From contig CALHBZ010000174.1 in assembly GCA_937930605.1 (NCBI GenBank), forward strand, positions 1-29,237: a stretch of 29,237 bases of DNA, read 5' to 3'. Below the pieces are notes generated by a model. That model saw nothing but the letters and a program-made list of their open reading frames with translations, was not told where the DNA came from and made no database searches. The number at the start of each line of letters is the position of its first letter. The first letter of the stretch is position 1. Both the position numbers and the translations under genes were made by a program. The stretch is from Streptococcus oralis (GTDB taxonomy: Bacteria; Bacillota; Bacilli; Lactobacillales; Streptococcaceae). Below, one piece after another: positions 22,312 through 29,237 of the stretch.

Positions 22312-23619
22312 ATGGAAAAGCGACAAAATAGACGGCCTCATGGTCCTCTTTATGGATTGTTGAAGGCTAGTATTAGTTTCTTTAGGAGATATAAATCTTG
22401 GACAAATGCCCAGTTTATTACAGTGTTGTTGCTGGCAGTTGCCTTGTCCATGGGGCTGAACTTGTTAGTTCGAGCAGTACAAGGCAACAAGGGAACGAAT
22501 CCAGTTGATTCTGCAAGTACTTCTAGTCAATTCAAGGAAAATGATTCTGATGAAAAGACAGCCCGTATCATGGCAAATGGTGACCTTCTCTATCATATCC
22601 CTATCTACCGAACAGCTCTAAAAGAAGGTGGGACCTATGATTTCCACGAAAATTTTGAGTATGTGAAGCCATGGCTCAAACAAGCGGATTTGGTAATTGG
22701 TGACTTTGAAGGAACTGTGAACAAGGACCACTATTTGGCAGGTTATCCTCTTTTTAATGCACCTGGTGAGGTGATGGATGCGATCAAGGATGCAGGCTAT
22801 CAAGTTCTAGACTTGGCCCACAATCACATCCTAGATTCTCAGATAGAGGGAGTGGTCTCAACGGCTCAAGCTATTGAAAAGGCAGGGATGACGCCTATCG
22901 GAGTTTACACAAAGGAACCACGGGACGAGTCTCCCCTTGTTATCAAGGAAGTCAATGGTATCAAGGTAGCTCTTTTGGCCTATTCCTATGGCTTTAATGG
23001 CATTGAGCAGTATATTTCTCAAGAGGACTATAATCGCTATCTTTCTGACTTAGACGAAGAAAAGATGAAGGCGGAAATCGAGCGTGCAGAGAAAGAAGCG
23101 GATATCACTGTTGTGATGCCTCAGATGGGAATTGAGTACCAGCTGGAACCAACGGAAGAACAGAAGACACTGTACCACAAGATGGTGGACTGGGGAGCTG
23201 ATATTATCTTTGGAGGGCATCCTCACGTCGTTGAACCTGCCGAAACGGTTGAAAAAGATGGTGACAAAAAACTCATTATCTATTCCATGGGAAATTTCCT
23301 CTCAAACCAGCGCATTGAAACCATGCAAGATGAGGAAAATGCCAAGTGGACAGAGCGCGGTGTTCTCATGGATGTGACCATTAAGAAAAAAGATGGAAAA
23401 ACAAGGATTGAAACTGCCAAAGCGCATCCTACGTGGGTTAATCGAACTCCGAAAGGGACATACTCCCCAGAAGGCTATCCTCTCTTCCTCTATCAGACCT
23501 ATATCTTGGAGGATTTCATCGAGGGAGGCAGTAACCGTGACAAGTTGGATGAGGCGACCAAGGAACGAATTGACACAGCCTATAAAGAAATGAATGAACA
23601 TGTAGGGTTGAAGTGGTAG
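22312..23619 (+). CDS. CapA-family (PGA_cap) metallophosphoesterase-like membrane protein
   Basis: This 435-residue protein has a basic N-terminus, one membrane anchor at about 34-54, a short Ser/Thr-rich spacer, and an extracytoplasmic domain of the PGA synthesis CapA family. Its metallophosphoesterase-like motifs are NGD (Asp91), GDFEG (Asp131), AHNH (His170, Asn171, His172), GGHPHV (His303, His305) and a later MGNF. In Bacillus, CapA takes part in poly-gamma-glutamate export or anchoring, but isolated streptococcal members lack capB/capC neighbours, as here, so the substrate is unknown; a wall phosphate ester or polymer is plausible. The start has a strong G-rich ribosome site. No further gene of an operon follows. 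Confidence 0.87.
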   Translation: MEKRQNRRPHGPLYGLLKASISFFRRYKSWTNAQFITVLLLAVALSMGLNLLVRAVQGNKGTNPVDSASTSSQFKENDSDEKTARIMANGDLLYHIPIYRTALKEGGTYDFHENFEYVKPWLKQADLVIGDFEGTVNKDHYLAGYPLFNAPGEVMDAIKDAGYQVLDLAHNHILDSQIEGVVSTAQAIEKAGMTPIGVYTKEPRDESPLVIKEVNGIKVALLAYSYGFNGIEQYISQEDYNRYLSDLDEEKMKAEIERAEKEADITVVMPQMGIEYQLEPTEEQKTLYHKMVDWGADIIFGGHPHVVEPAETVEKDGDKKLIIYSMGNFLSNQRIETMQDEENAKWTERGVLMDVTIKKKDGKTRIETAKAHPTWVNRTPKGTYSPEGYPLFLYQTYILEDFIEGGSNRDKLDEATKERIDTAYKEMNEHVGLKW

Positions 23620-23636
23620 GTACCCCCTAACTGTAG

Positions 23637-23642
23637 TATAAT
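23637..23642 (+). promoter_or_regulatory. -10 box of the orphan gene
   Basis: TATAAT preceded by CTGTAG, 27 bp upstream of the ATG, with the ribosome site AGGGAG between. No good -35 at normal spacing. Confidence 0.5.
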
Positions 23643-23669
23643 TGGAAGAAACTTATAGGGAGTTAATCT

Positions 23670-24680
23670 ATGAGTCAGATTGTTGGTTTTTTAAAGTTCT
23701 CAGATTTTAAATCTTCAAATGGGAAAGCGCATTTTCAGGAATTAATAAAAGGAAATGTATTTTTTCAAGATTATAAATGGTTCGGAGAAAATGGCTCGAT
23801 AGCTCAACAGGCGGAAGAAGGAAGTGCCTCAAGAGTAGCATTTTTACAAAATCGGAATCCAATCTATGTGCGACAAGATTATACAATTTTTTCACCTGTA
23901 GGTATCCGATATTTAAATCAAAAAGATCGAAATTTAAGTTTTATAATGGTAAATTTTCTAGATGAATTGGATATTTATTCAGAGGAAAAGGTGCGTCAGA
24001 AAATAGAGGGTGAATGTGTTCCATCTTTAATTGAACATAAATCTGATGTTGTTATTTACCCATCTAGATTTAAAATTAAATCCTTTAACCCAAAGGGGAA
24101 ACCGATTTATGATTTTGACGAACTAACTATTAAGTTAGTGAATCCTGATGCTGCTACATGGCGTATTTCATGCTTTGTTACAGTTTATGAGTCAGATATA
24201 ACTCCAGAAGGAAATTTATCTCAGACATTTATAGATTCTTTATTGGATACATCCAATGAAAAAGGTTCGATCGCATTGGATGATTTAGGAAGGCTAAGAC
24301 CTTGGGTTTGGATTCCTTTTGATGTTCTATGTAGAGGAATTCAAAAGATAAAAGGAATTAAATCTGGGATTGTAAAGTACTATAAATCAAAGGAATATCC
24401 TTTCAATAAAAATGATATTTTAGTAAACCCAAATAAACTATTATTTGCAAAAGGAGAAGAGTATGAAACTCAAAGGGAGTTTAGACTAGTGGTTGGTGAA
24501 GTTAATTCTCAATACTCACAGGTATGTCCCAAAAGAATAGTTAGATTTTATTGGGGTAGTTATATAGACCACGGAGTAACTTTGGATGAACTAAAAAATT
24601 TATTGGTAACTAAATATATTAAGAAATGTCGAAAAAAATACACTTTAAATTCTTCGATAGCATTAAAAACTCTCTCTTAA
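23670..24680 (+). CDS. Orphan AT-rich gene of unknown function
   Basis: I do not recognise this 336-residue protein. It has no signal peptide or membrane segment and looks globular, with many aromatic residues. The codons are clearly richer in A and T at third positions than in flanking genes, suggesting transfer. Near the C-terminus the stretch LLFAKGEEYETQREFRLVVG (258-277, with Glu270-Phe-Arg272) resembles the 'E-x-E-[FW]-R' region that ends DUF2971-type proteins of uncertain, sometimes defence-linked, function; this likeness is weak. The gene has its own -10 box and ribosome site (AGGGAG) and ends about 30 bp before the next promoter, so it is a single-gene cassette between a CapA-like gene and a Cof phosphatase. 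The frame is intact. Confidence 0.75.
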   Translation: MSQIVGFLKFSDFKSSNGKAHFQELIKGNVFFQDYKWFGENGSIAQQAEEGSASRVAFLQNRNPIYVRQDYTIFSPVGIRYLNQKDRNLSFIMVNFLDELDIYSEEKVRQKIEGECVPSLIEHKSDVVIYPSRFKIKSFNPKGKPIYDFDELTIKLVNPDAATWRISCFVTVYESDITPEGNLSQTFIDSLLDTSNEKGSIALDDLGRLRPWVWIPFDVLCRGIQKIKGIKSGIVKYYKSKEYPFNKNDILVNPNKLLFAKGEEYETQREFRLVVGEVNSQYSQVCPKRIVRFYWGSYIDHGVTLDELKNLLVTKYIKKCRKKYTLNSSIALKTLS

Positions 24681-24709
24681 TTTTTTGGTATTATGTTTCA
24701 TATTATCTG

Positions 24710-24720
24710 TGTGGTATAAT
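24710..24720 (+). promoter_or_regulatory. Extended -10 promoter of the HAD phosphatase-SGNH operon
   Basis: TGGTATAAT at 24712-24720 inside the second copy of the 19-bp sequence also found at the CapA-like gene. Predicted transcription start about 24727. Confidence 0.7.
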
Positions 24721-24778
24721 AAAAGAAATTATACTAGGATTTAAGATGCACCCCTTGAAAGAGAAAAGGTTAGATTGT

Positions 24779-25603
24779 ATGATTAAATTGATTGCAACAG
24801 ATATGGATGGGACCTTGCTGGATCCAAGAGGCCAGCTGGACTTGCCACGTTTAGAAAAGATTTTAGACCAATTAGATGAACGAGGTATCCGTTTTGTCAT
24901 TGCGACAGGAAATGAAGTCCATCGGATGAGACAATTGCTTAAACATTTGGCGAGTCGAGTAGTCCTGATTGTTGCTAACGGTGCTCGGATATTTGAGTAC
25001 GATACCTTACTTCAGGCTCAGACCTGGGATGATGCTATGGTTGACAAGGCTCTCCTTCATTTTAAAGGAAGAGAGTGTAGAGATCAGTTCGTCGTCACCA
25101 GTATGAATGGGAGTTTTGTCAAAAAAGGAACTGTTTTTACAGACCTTGAAAAATTTATGACTCCAGAGATGATTGAAAAACTTTACCAAAGGACCAATTT
25201 TGTGGATGAGCTAAACTCAGACCTCTTTGGTGGAGTGCTAAAGATGAGCATGGTCGTTGGTGAAGAACGTTCTAGTTCAGTTTTGCAGGAAATCAATGAT
25301 TTATTTGATGGTCGTGTAAGAGCTGTTTCTAGCGGTTATGGCTGTATTGATATCCTGCAGGCTGGTGTTCACAAGGCTGCAGGATTGGAAGAATTGCTCA
25401 AGCGCTGGAATTTGAAATCGGAACAAATCATGGCTTTTGGTGATAGCGAAAATGATGTTGAGATGTTGGAGATGGCTGGAATTGCCTATGCTATGGGAAA
25501 TGCTGATGATGAGGCCAAGGCAGTTGCAACTGCCCTAGCTCCAGCTAACAGCCAAGGGGGCGTCTATCAAGTCCTAGAAAATTGGTTAGAGAAAGAGGGA
25601 TAA
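24779..25603 (+). CDS. Cof-type HAD-IIB sugar-phosphate phosphatase
   Basis: This 274-residue enzyme has the HAD nucleophile motif ATDMDGTLLD (Asp8, with Asp10 as acid/base), motif II near VIATGNEVHRM, and motif IV GDSENDVEML late in the chain, with a type IIB cap between. Such phosphatases act on sugar phosphates, flavin or pyridoxal phosphate; specificity is not readable. The frame is open further upstream to 24626, inside the preceding gene, but that part crosses the promoter; the ATG at 24779 gives the family start MIKLIATDMDG and has AAAAGG nine bases before it. An ATG at 24746 is the alternative. The next gene starts two bases after the stop. Confidence 0.9.
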   Translation: MIKLIATDMDGTLLDPRGQLDLPRLEKILDQLDERGIRFVIATGNEVHRMRQLLKHLASRVVLIVANGARIFEYDTLLQAQTWDDAMVDKALLHFKGRECRDQFVVTSMNGSFVKKGTVFTDLEKFMTPEMIEKLYQRTNFVDELNSDLFGGVLKMSMVVGEERSSSVLQEINDLFDGRVRAVSSGYGCIDILQAGVHKAAGLEELLKRWNLKSEQIMAFGDSENDVEMLEMAGIAYAMGNADDEAKAVATALAPANSQGGVYQVLENWLEKEG

Positions 25604-25604
25604 G

Positions 25605-26240
25605 GTGGCAGTACAGTTATTAGAAAATTGGCTCCTAAAAGAGCAGGCAAAAATTCAAACCAAGTATCGTGAATTGAATCAAATCTCTGTCCTAGAGCCA
25701 GATATCATCTTTATCGGCGATTCGATTGTAGAATACTACCCTTTCCAAGAGTTACTCGGGACTGCAAAAACGATCGTCAATCGTGGCATCCGAGGCTACC
25801 AGACAGGACTGTTACTAGATAACCTTGATGCCCATCTTTATGGTGATGCTGTCGATCAAATTATTCTCCTAATTGGGACAAACGATATCGGAAAAGATAT
25901 TCCCATGAATGATGCTTTGGATAATCTTGAAGGTGTGATTCAATCGCTTAACCGAGATTATCCACTGTCACAAATAAAGCTCCTTTCGATTCTGCCGGTC
26001 AATGAAGGAGAAGAATACAAGCAGACAGTCTATATTCGTACCAATGAAAAGATTAGAAAATGGAATCAGGCCTATGAGGCTCTAGCCTCCGCCTATATGC
26101 AAGTAGATTTTGTACCGATTTATGGTAGTTTGACAGATACAGAGGGACAACTTAAATCAGCCTATACAACAGATGGTCTCCATCTAAGTGTAGCAGGTTA
26201 TCAAGCCCTATCAGATGCTTTGAAAATGTATCTTTTCTAA
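25605..26240 (+). CDS. SGNH/GDSL-family hydrolase (PAF-acetylhydrolase-like)
   Basis: This 211-residue cytosolic esterase carries all four SGNH blocks: Ser40 in FIGDSIVEY, Gly61 in NRGIRGYQT, Asn93 in GTNDIG, and Asp190/His193 in TDGLHLS. In streptococci the family is often labelled as platelet-activating-factor acetylhydrolase-like, since the fold is shared, but the natural substrate is unknown and carbohydrate O-acetyl esters are equally likely. It starts with GTG one base after the HAD phosphatase stop; the GAGGG at the end of the upstream gene is the ribosome site, so translation is probably coupled. Confidence 0.9.
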   Translation: MAVQLLENWLLKEQAKIQTKYRELNQISVLEPDIIFIGDSIVEYYPFQELLGTAKTIVNRGIRGYQTGLLLDNLDAHLYGDAVDQIILLIGTNDIGKDIPMNDALDNLEGVIQSLNRDYPLSQIKLLSILPVNEGEEYKQTVYIRTNEKIRKWNQAYEALASAYMQVDFVPIYGSLTDTEGQLKSAYTTDGLHLSVAGYQALSDALKMYLF

Positions 26241-26255
26241 AGAATTGGCTTGATT

Positions 26256-26284
26256 TTGCATTTTTTATGAAGATAGGTTATAAT
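26256..26284 (+). promoter_or_regulatory. Promoter of ssrA
   Basis: TTGCAT (26256-26261) and TATAAT (26279-26284), 17-bp spacer, placing the start of transcription a few bases before the mature tmRNA 5' end at 26299. Confidence 0.8.
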
Positions 26285-26298
26285 AGTTCTATAATCTT

Positions 26299-26643
26299 GG
26301 GGTCGTTACGGATTCGACAGGCATTATGAGGCATATTTTGCAACCCGTGTGGCGACGTAAACGCTCAGTTAAATATAACTGCAAAAAATAACACTTCTTA
26401 CGCTCTAGCTGCCTAAAAACCAGCAGGCGTGACCTGATTTGGATTGCTCGTGTTCAATGACAGGTCTTATGATTAGCGAGATACGATCAAGCCTTGTCTA
26501 GTGGTTTGATAAGAGATTGATAGACTCGCAGTTCCTAGGCTTGAGTTATGTGTCGAGGAACTGTTAAAACAATACATAACCTATGGTTGTAGACAAATAT
26601 GTTGGCAGATGTTTGGACGTGGGTTCGACTCCCACCGGCTCCA
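26299..26643 (+). ncRNA. ssrA: Transfer-messenger RNA (tmRNA)
   Basis: The 345-nt RNA begins GGGGTCGTTACGGATTCGAC and ends with the T arm GGGTTCGACTCCCACCGGCTCCA, so the tRNA-like acceptor ends form and CCA is encoded. The tag frame at 26381-26416 reads AKNNTSYALAA then TAA; the resume codon is GCA. The tag is the one known from S. pneumoniae and relatives. With SmpB it frees stalled ribosomes and marks the broken product for ClpXP-type proteolysis. Confidence 0.98.
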
Positions 26644-26651
26644 TTTTGAAC

Positions 26652-26691
26652 AGGAATACAGTGTGATTTTTTAAAATTGTATCCTTTCTTG
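26652..26691 (+). terminator. Probable terminator of ssrA
   Basis: AGGAATACA (26652-26660) pairs with TGTATCCT (26678-26685) with one bulged A, followed by TTTCTT. The loop is long, so this is a moderate candidate. Confidence 0.4.
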
Positions 26692-26717
26692 TATCCTATT
26701 TATTTTAGTGTGTTTTT

Positions 26718-26805
26718 GGAGAATTACTCAAGAGGCTGAAGAGGACGGTTTGCTAAATCGTTAGGTCGGGTAACCGGCGCGGGGGTTCGAATCCCCCATT
26801 CTCCG
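26718..26805 (+). tRNA. tRNA-Ser (anticodon GCU)
   Basis: An 88-nt cloverleaf: acceptor GGAGAAT/ATTCTCC with discriminator G; anticodon stem ACGGT/ATCGT with loop TTGCTAA giving anticodon GCT; a long variable arm as in class II tRNAs; and T loop GGTTCGAAT. CCA is not encoded. It reads AGC/AGU serine codons. Confidence 0.96.
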
Positions 26806-26884
26806 TTAGATGAACCCGGTGTTTTTCTAAGTAACTCTACCTGTAGGTGGTCTCCAAGAGTAAATTTTCATAATGAGGTGAAAC

Positions 26885-27796
26885 ATGAAAAAGATTAAGT
26901 TACTAAGTATCTTAGCACTTTCAACAGTTGTTTTGGGTGCATGTTCTGTATTTTCTAATCAATCATCTGAGGCTTCTTCTGATAACAAGGAGAAAACAGA
27001 ACAAGTTGAGAAGAAGGATGAAGCAGCAGAAGTTAAAGAGAAAGTTACAAAAGATGCTGAAATTCTCTTAGATTCAATGCTTACTAGTGACTCTGCCCGA
27101 TTCAAGAAGATTTATGGTGAAACCTATGAAAAATGGACTGAGGCAGTGTTTGCAGTGCAAACAAGTGAAAAAATTAAAGAAGAAGGTCTTTCGCCTGCAT
27201 CTACCTACTCAGTACAATGGCACAAAGATTTTCCTGTAGAAACACCAGAAGAAACCATTTCAGGTTTCTTGAAAATGAGACGTAGATTATACCAAGATAT
27301 TGGTTCTTATTCAGTTAAAGATGTGAAGGTAGATGAATCCGGTAATACAGCAACTGTTACTTTTAATTCTAAAAAGTTGCACTCTAAGGGATTGTCTTCA
27401 TCTACAAGGGAAGTTCTTACGACTCTAATTGGAGGCATTGACAACTTAGGTAAGTACAACCAATCCGGTTCAGATGTTGACATCAAGCGTTATCAAACAT
27501 TAATCTCTTACTGGATTTTCGAACACCTTTTCAAGAAAGATTTCACTATCTATAGCGACGTAGATCCAAATCTAGCTCATACACCTTTTACTACTGGGGA
27601 TTTTGATACAGAAATCAAATTAACCAAGGACAAGGATGGCAACTGGCTCATTTCTCAAGAAGATTATCGTACTCTAGCAACTGAATTGATTGACTATACA
27701 GAAGGATATGACAAAATTGTCCGCAATAATTCTCCAAAGTCTAAAGATAAAACTACGGACAAATCTTCAGATAAAAAAGATAAAAGTAATATCTAA
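26885..27796 (+). CDS. Lipoprotein of unknown function
   Basis: This 303-residue protein has a lipoprotein signal (MKKIKLLSILALSTVVLGAC) with lipobox LGAC and lipidated Cys20. After a Ser/Glu/Lys-rich spacer (to about 60) comes a folded part (about 65-275) of alternating helix and strand with no recognised catalytic motif, and a Lys/Asp/Ser-rich tail. The middle holds SVKDVKVDESGNTATVTFNS-like strands seen in DUF4878/NTF2-like lipoproteins, but the match is not firm. It is probably anchored on the outer face of the membrane. The ribosome site GAGGTG precedes the ATG. No clear promoter lies between it and the tRNA gene, so read-through from tRNA-Ser is possible. Confidence 0.85.
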   Translation: MKKIKLLSILALSTVVLGACSVFSNQSSEASSDNKEKTEQVEKKDEAAEVKEKVTKDAEILLDSMLTSDSARFKKIYGETYEKWTEAVFAVQTSEKIKEEGLSPASTYSVQWHKDFPVETPEETISGFLKMRRRLYQDIGSYSVKDVKVDESGNTATVTFNSKKLHSKGLSSSTREVLTTLIGGIDNLGKYNQSGSDVDIKRYQTLISYWIFEHLFKKDFTIYSDVDPNLAHTPFTTGDFDTEIKLTKDKDGNWLISQEDYRTLATELIDYTEGYDKIVRNNSPKSKDKTTDKSSDKKDKSNI

Positions 27797-27816
27797 CCTT
27801 TGATTTAAAAGTAAAG

Positions 27817-27848
27817 CAAGTAGTTCTATGACAGACTACTTGTTTTTA
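27817..27848 (+). terminator. Terminator of the lipoprotein gene
   Basis: CAAGTAGT (27817-27824) pairs with ACTACTTG (27835-27842), followed by TTTTTAG. Confidence 0.8.
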
Positions 27849-28306
27849 GATTTCAATGACAGTGGAAGTGAGTGATTCATAACTAAACTCGAGGGAGAAT
27901 CACCTTGCTTCTCTTTTTCTTGGCATTGAAAACGATGACCATATTAGATTTAAATTTTTGAAGTTTTAATATCTAAAAACTCACTTCTTTCATATTTGTA
28001 ATGTTTGCTGATTACTTTTAATGTAACTCAGGACAGGGAATTCAAGAGCATTAGTGACGTAAGCTTTATTTTAAATATTTGATTTAGAGCAAGCAAATTC
28101 TCTTCTATACAAACCAAAGAAATCTGTCTTCTCTCTTTCCTTGGAAGTAGAAAAATGCATGGTAATTGATTTGAAATCATCAGGTGAATAAAATATTTAT
28201 GTTTGTCTCTTCTCAACTGATTAAATATGTGGTATTCTTAAGATATCTCATAGAAGCCTTACGAGTTGAGTTGATTGAATAACTATCATCATAAGGAGGG
28301 TGGAAT
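27849..28306. other. Gene-poor stretch with a diverged duplicated segment, probably gene remnant
   Basis: No convincing gene is present. Two segments, at about 27908-27956 and 28129-28178, align with each other with many substitutions: both run CTTCTCT-TTT-CTTGG, then AGAAA/TGAAAA, ATG, and ATT-GATTT-AAAT. On the minus strand short open stretches with Lys/Arg-rich products exist but have no ribosome site and are broken by stops. This looks like a decayed, once repeated gene or insertion. Confidence 0.35.
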
Positions 28307-28334
28307 TTGTTTGATAGACAAAAAAATCTATAAT
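28307..28334 (+). promoter_or_regulatory. Likely promoter of the GNAT gene
   Basis: TTGTTT (28307-28312) and TATAAT (28329-28334), 16-bp spacer; the ATG is 69 bp downstream of the -10. Confidence 0.5.
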
Positions 28335-28402
28335 ATTTTTAGTATTTTTACTCATTAGAGATATTATTGAGGCATTTTACCCTAAAATCAAAGGAGACAG
28401 GG

Positions 28403-28813
28403 ATGTACATTAGATTGGACAATAAGGAGCCCGAGAAAGCGCAAGAAATTGGGAATCAAATTCGTGCTTATAATCGTTCAAAAAGAGAAGAGGCTGAAAG
28501 TAAGCCGCTTAACCTTTATGTCGAAGACGAAAAGGGCAATCTCTTGGCGGGCTTGGTAGCAGAGACTTTTGGAAATTGGTTGGAAATCGAATATCTGTTT
28601 GTGAAAGAGGAGCTACGAGGACAAGGAATTGGTTCTAAACTACTGCAACAAGCAGAAAATGAAGCCAAGAATCGAAATTGTCGTTTTGCTTTTGTGAATA
28701 TTTACCAGTTTCAAGCGCCAGATTTTTATCTAAGCCATGGCTACAAGGAAGTTTTTACCTTGCAAGACTATCCCTACACAGGGAAAAGATACTATTACCA
28801 AAAGGATTTGTGA
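28403..28813 (+). CDS. GNAT-family N-acetyltransferase
   Basis: This 136-residue protein has the acetyl-CoA-binding motif A: LFVKEELRGQGIGSKLL with Arg72-Gly-Gln-Gly-Ile-Gly77, and the following helix QQAENEAKNRNC. The ending VNIYQFQAPDFYLSHGYKEVF is the usual motif B with the Tyr that helps protonate CoA. The acceptor is unknown; related small GNATs modify amines of antibiotics, peptides or polyamines. The ATG at 28403 with AAGGAGA upstream is preferred over an in-frame TTG at 28367. The gene is a single unit with its own promoter and a strong terminator. Confidence 0.9.
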   Translation: MYIRLDNKEPEKAQEIGNQIRAYNRSKREEAESKPLNLYVEDEKGNLLAGLVAETFGNWLEIEYLFVKEELRGQGIGSKLLQQAENEAKNRNCRFAFVNIYQFQAPDFYLSHGYKEVFTLQDYPYTGKRYYYQKDL

Positions 28814-28865
28814 CCTAGACTTCTTTCCTTTGAAGAGGAGCTTAGCTAAGTATCAAAAAAGAACG

Positions 28866-28905
28866 AATACTCTCTATCATGTAAGAGGATAGAGAGTATT
28901 TTTGT
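28866..28905 (+). terminator. Terminator of the GNAT gene
   Basis: Perfect 13-bp stem AATACTCTCTATC/GATAGAGAGTATT with a nine-base loop, then TTTTGTT. Confidence 0.93.
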
Positions 28906-28936
28906 TAATAAAACATTACAAAATGACATTTATATA

Positions 28937-28964
28937 TTGCATTAAGTTAGATATATGGTATAAT
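28937..28964 (+). promoter_or_regulatory. Promoter of the XRE regulator operon
   Basis: TTGCAT (28937-28942) and TATAAT (28959-28964) with extended TG, 16-bp spacer. A 40-base leader follows before the GTG start. Confidence 0.7.
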
Positions 28965-29011
28965 AATTTTGAAAAGAGCGCAACTTTTAGAAAAATAGAA
29001 GGAGGATGCCA

Positions 29012-29221
29012 GTGGCTAAAAATTTAAAGTTAAAACTAGCTCGTGTGGAGCTTGATATGACACAAGGTGATTTGGCAGAAGCTGTGGGTGTTACGAGGCA
29101 GACTATCGGCTTGATAGAAGCAGGGAAATATAATCCTAGTCTTTCCCTTTGCCAGTCCATTTGCAGATGCTTAGGTAAAACGTTAGACCAACTATTTTGG
29201 GAGGAAGAAGATGAAAAATAG
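29012..29221 (+). CDS. Small XRE-family transcription regulator (YozG/Cro-C1 type)
   Basis: This 69-residue protein is little more than one helix-turn-helix: NLKLKLARVELDMTQGDLAEAVGVTRQTIGLIEAGKYNPS, then a second helical part ending LDQLFWEEEDEK. An ATG at 29006 abuts the GGAGG ribosome site directly and cannot use it; the GTG at 29012 has it at seven-base spacing and is the likelier start. The end overlaps the next frame. Regulators of this size commonly sit in front of a small membrane protein gene and repress their own operon. Confidence 0.88.
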   Translation: MAKNLKLKLARVELDMTQGDLAEAVGVTRQTIGLIEAGKYNPSLSLCQSICRCLGKTLDQLFWEEEDEK

Positions 29222-29237
29222 AAAAAAATTTGTTATC
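29211..29237 (+). CDS. Start of the next gene, cut by the window end
   Basis: An ATG with a good ribosome site (GGGAGGAAG) lies inside the end of the XRE gene, 11 bases overlapping it. Nine codons (MKNRKKFVI) are visible: a basic N-terminus turning hydrophobic, as expected of a small membrane protein partner of such regulators. Confidence 0.5.

Noticed and set aside
24626..24778. 51-codon N-terminal extension of the Cof phosphatase
   Set aside because: It overlaps the end of the preceding gene and contains the TATAAT promoter at 24715; family members start at MIKLIATDMDG.
28028..28216. Minus-strand frame of 62 codons in the 27.8-28.3 kb gap
   Set aside because: No ribosome site and no recognised family; better explained as part of the decayed duplicated segment.

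Overview
The window looks like chromosomal DNA from a Streptococcus of the mitis group (S. mitis/S. oralis type rather than classical S. pneumoniae). The tmRNA encodes the tag AKNNTSYALAA, the gene pairs fruA-ftsK and cppA-serine hydrolase are typical of this group, the large surface protein has a YSIRK signal and an LPXTG-type anchor, and promoters of the extended -10 type (TGnTATAAT) are common. Most genes read on the + strand.

Layout. 1-3.8 kb: the 3' part of fruA (fructose PTS) and ftsK. 4.1-10.9 kb: one 6.8-kb gene for a 2259-residue wall-anchored endo-alpha-N-acetylgalactosaminidase (GH101). It carries an embedded trypsin/V8-like serine protease domain and a five-unit 60-bp repeat. 11.0-11.4 kb (-): a small membrane protein with a hydrophilic tail. 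11.6-13.9 kb: a dedicated cysteine desulfurase and ThiI (tRNA 4-thiouridine). 14.0-16.8 kb: two alpha/beta-hydrolase esterases and an ATP-grasp enzyme in one operon of unknown product. 17.0-17.9 kb: a glycerol facilitator. 18.0-21.5 kb: cppA, a beta-lactamase-fold hydrolase, an EamA transporter, a 32-codon ORF and a CPBP-family membrane protein. 21.5-22.2 kb (-): peptide deformylase. 22.3-26.2 kb: a CapA-like metallophosphatase, an AT-rich orphan gene, a Cof-type HAD phosphatase and an SGNH esterase. 26.3-26.8 kb: ssrA (tmRNA) and tRNA-Ser(GCU). 26.9-29.2 kb: a lipoprotein, about 0.6 kb of non-coding or decayed sequence, a GNAT acetyltransferase, a small XRE-type regulator and the first codons of the gene that overlaps it.

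The most striking object is the GH101 protein. Its two catalytic residues (D1028, E1060) lie exactly 264 residues further along than the published D764/E796 of pneumococcal SpGH101. The extra length is accounted for by a complete protease domain with a His179-Asp236-Ser307 triad. The insert is bracketed by a near-perfect 17-bp direct repeat 795 bp apart. An enzyme that removes mucin core-1 O-glycans and a peptidase would thus be joined on one wall-anchored chain, below a perfect match to the CcpA (cre) operator. This suggests a mucin or glycoprotein foraging enzyme that strips the sugar and then cuts the exposed peptide. That reading is inference; the architecture is seen in the sequence. Comparisons with other genomes are from memory, not from a search.
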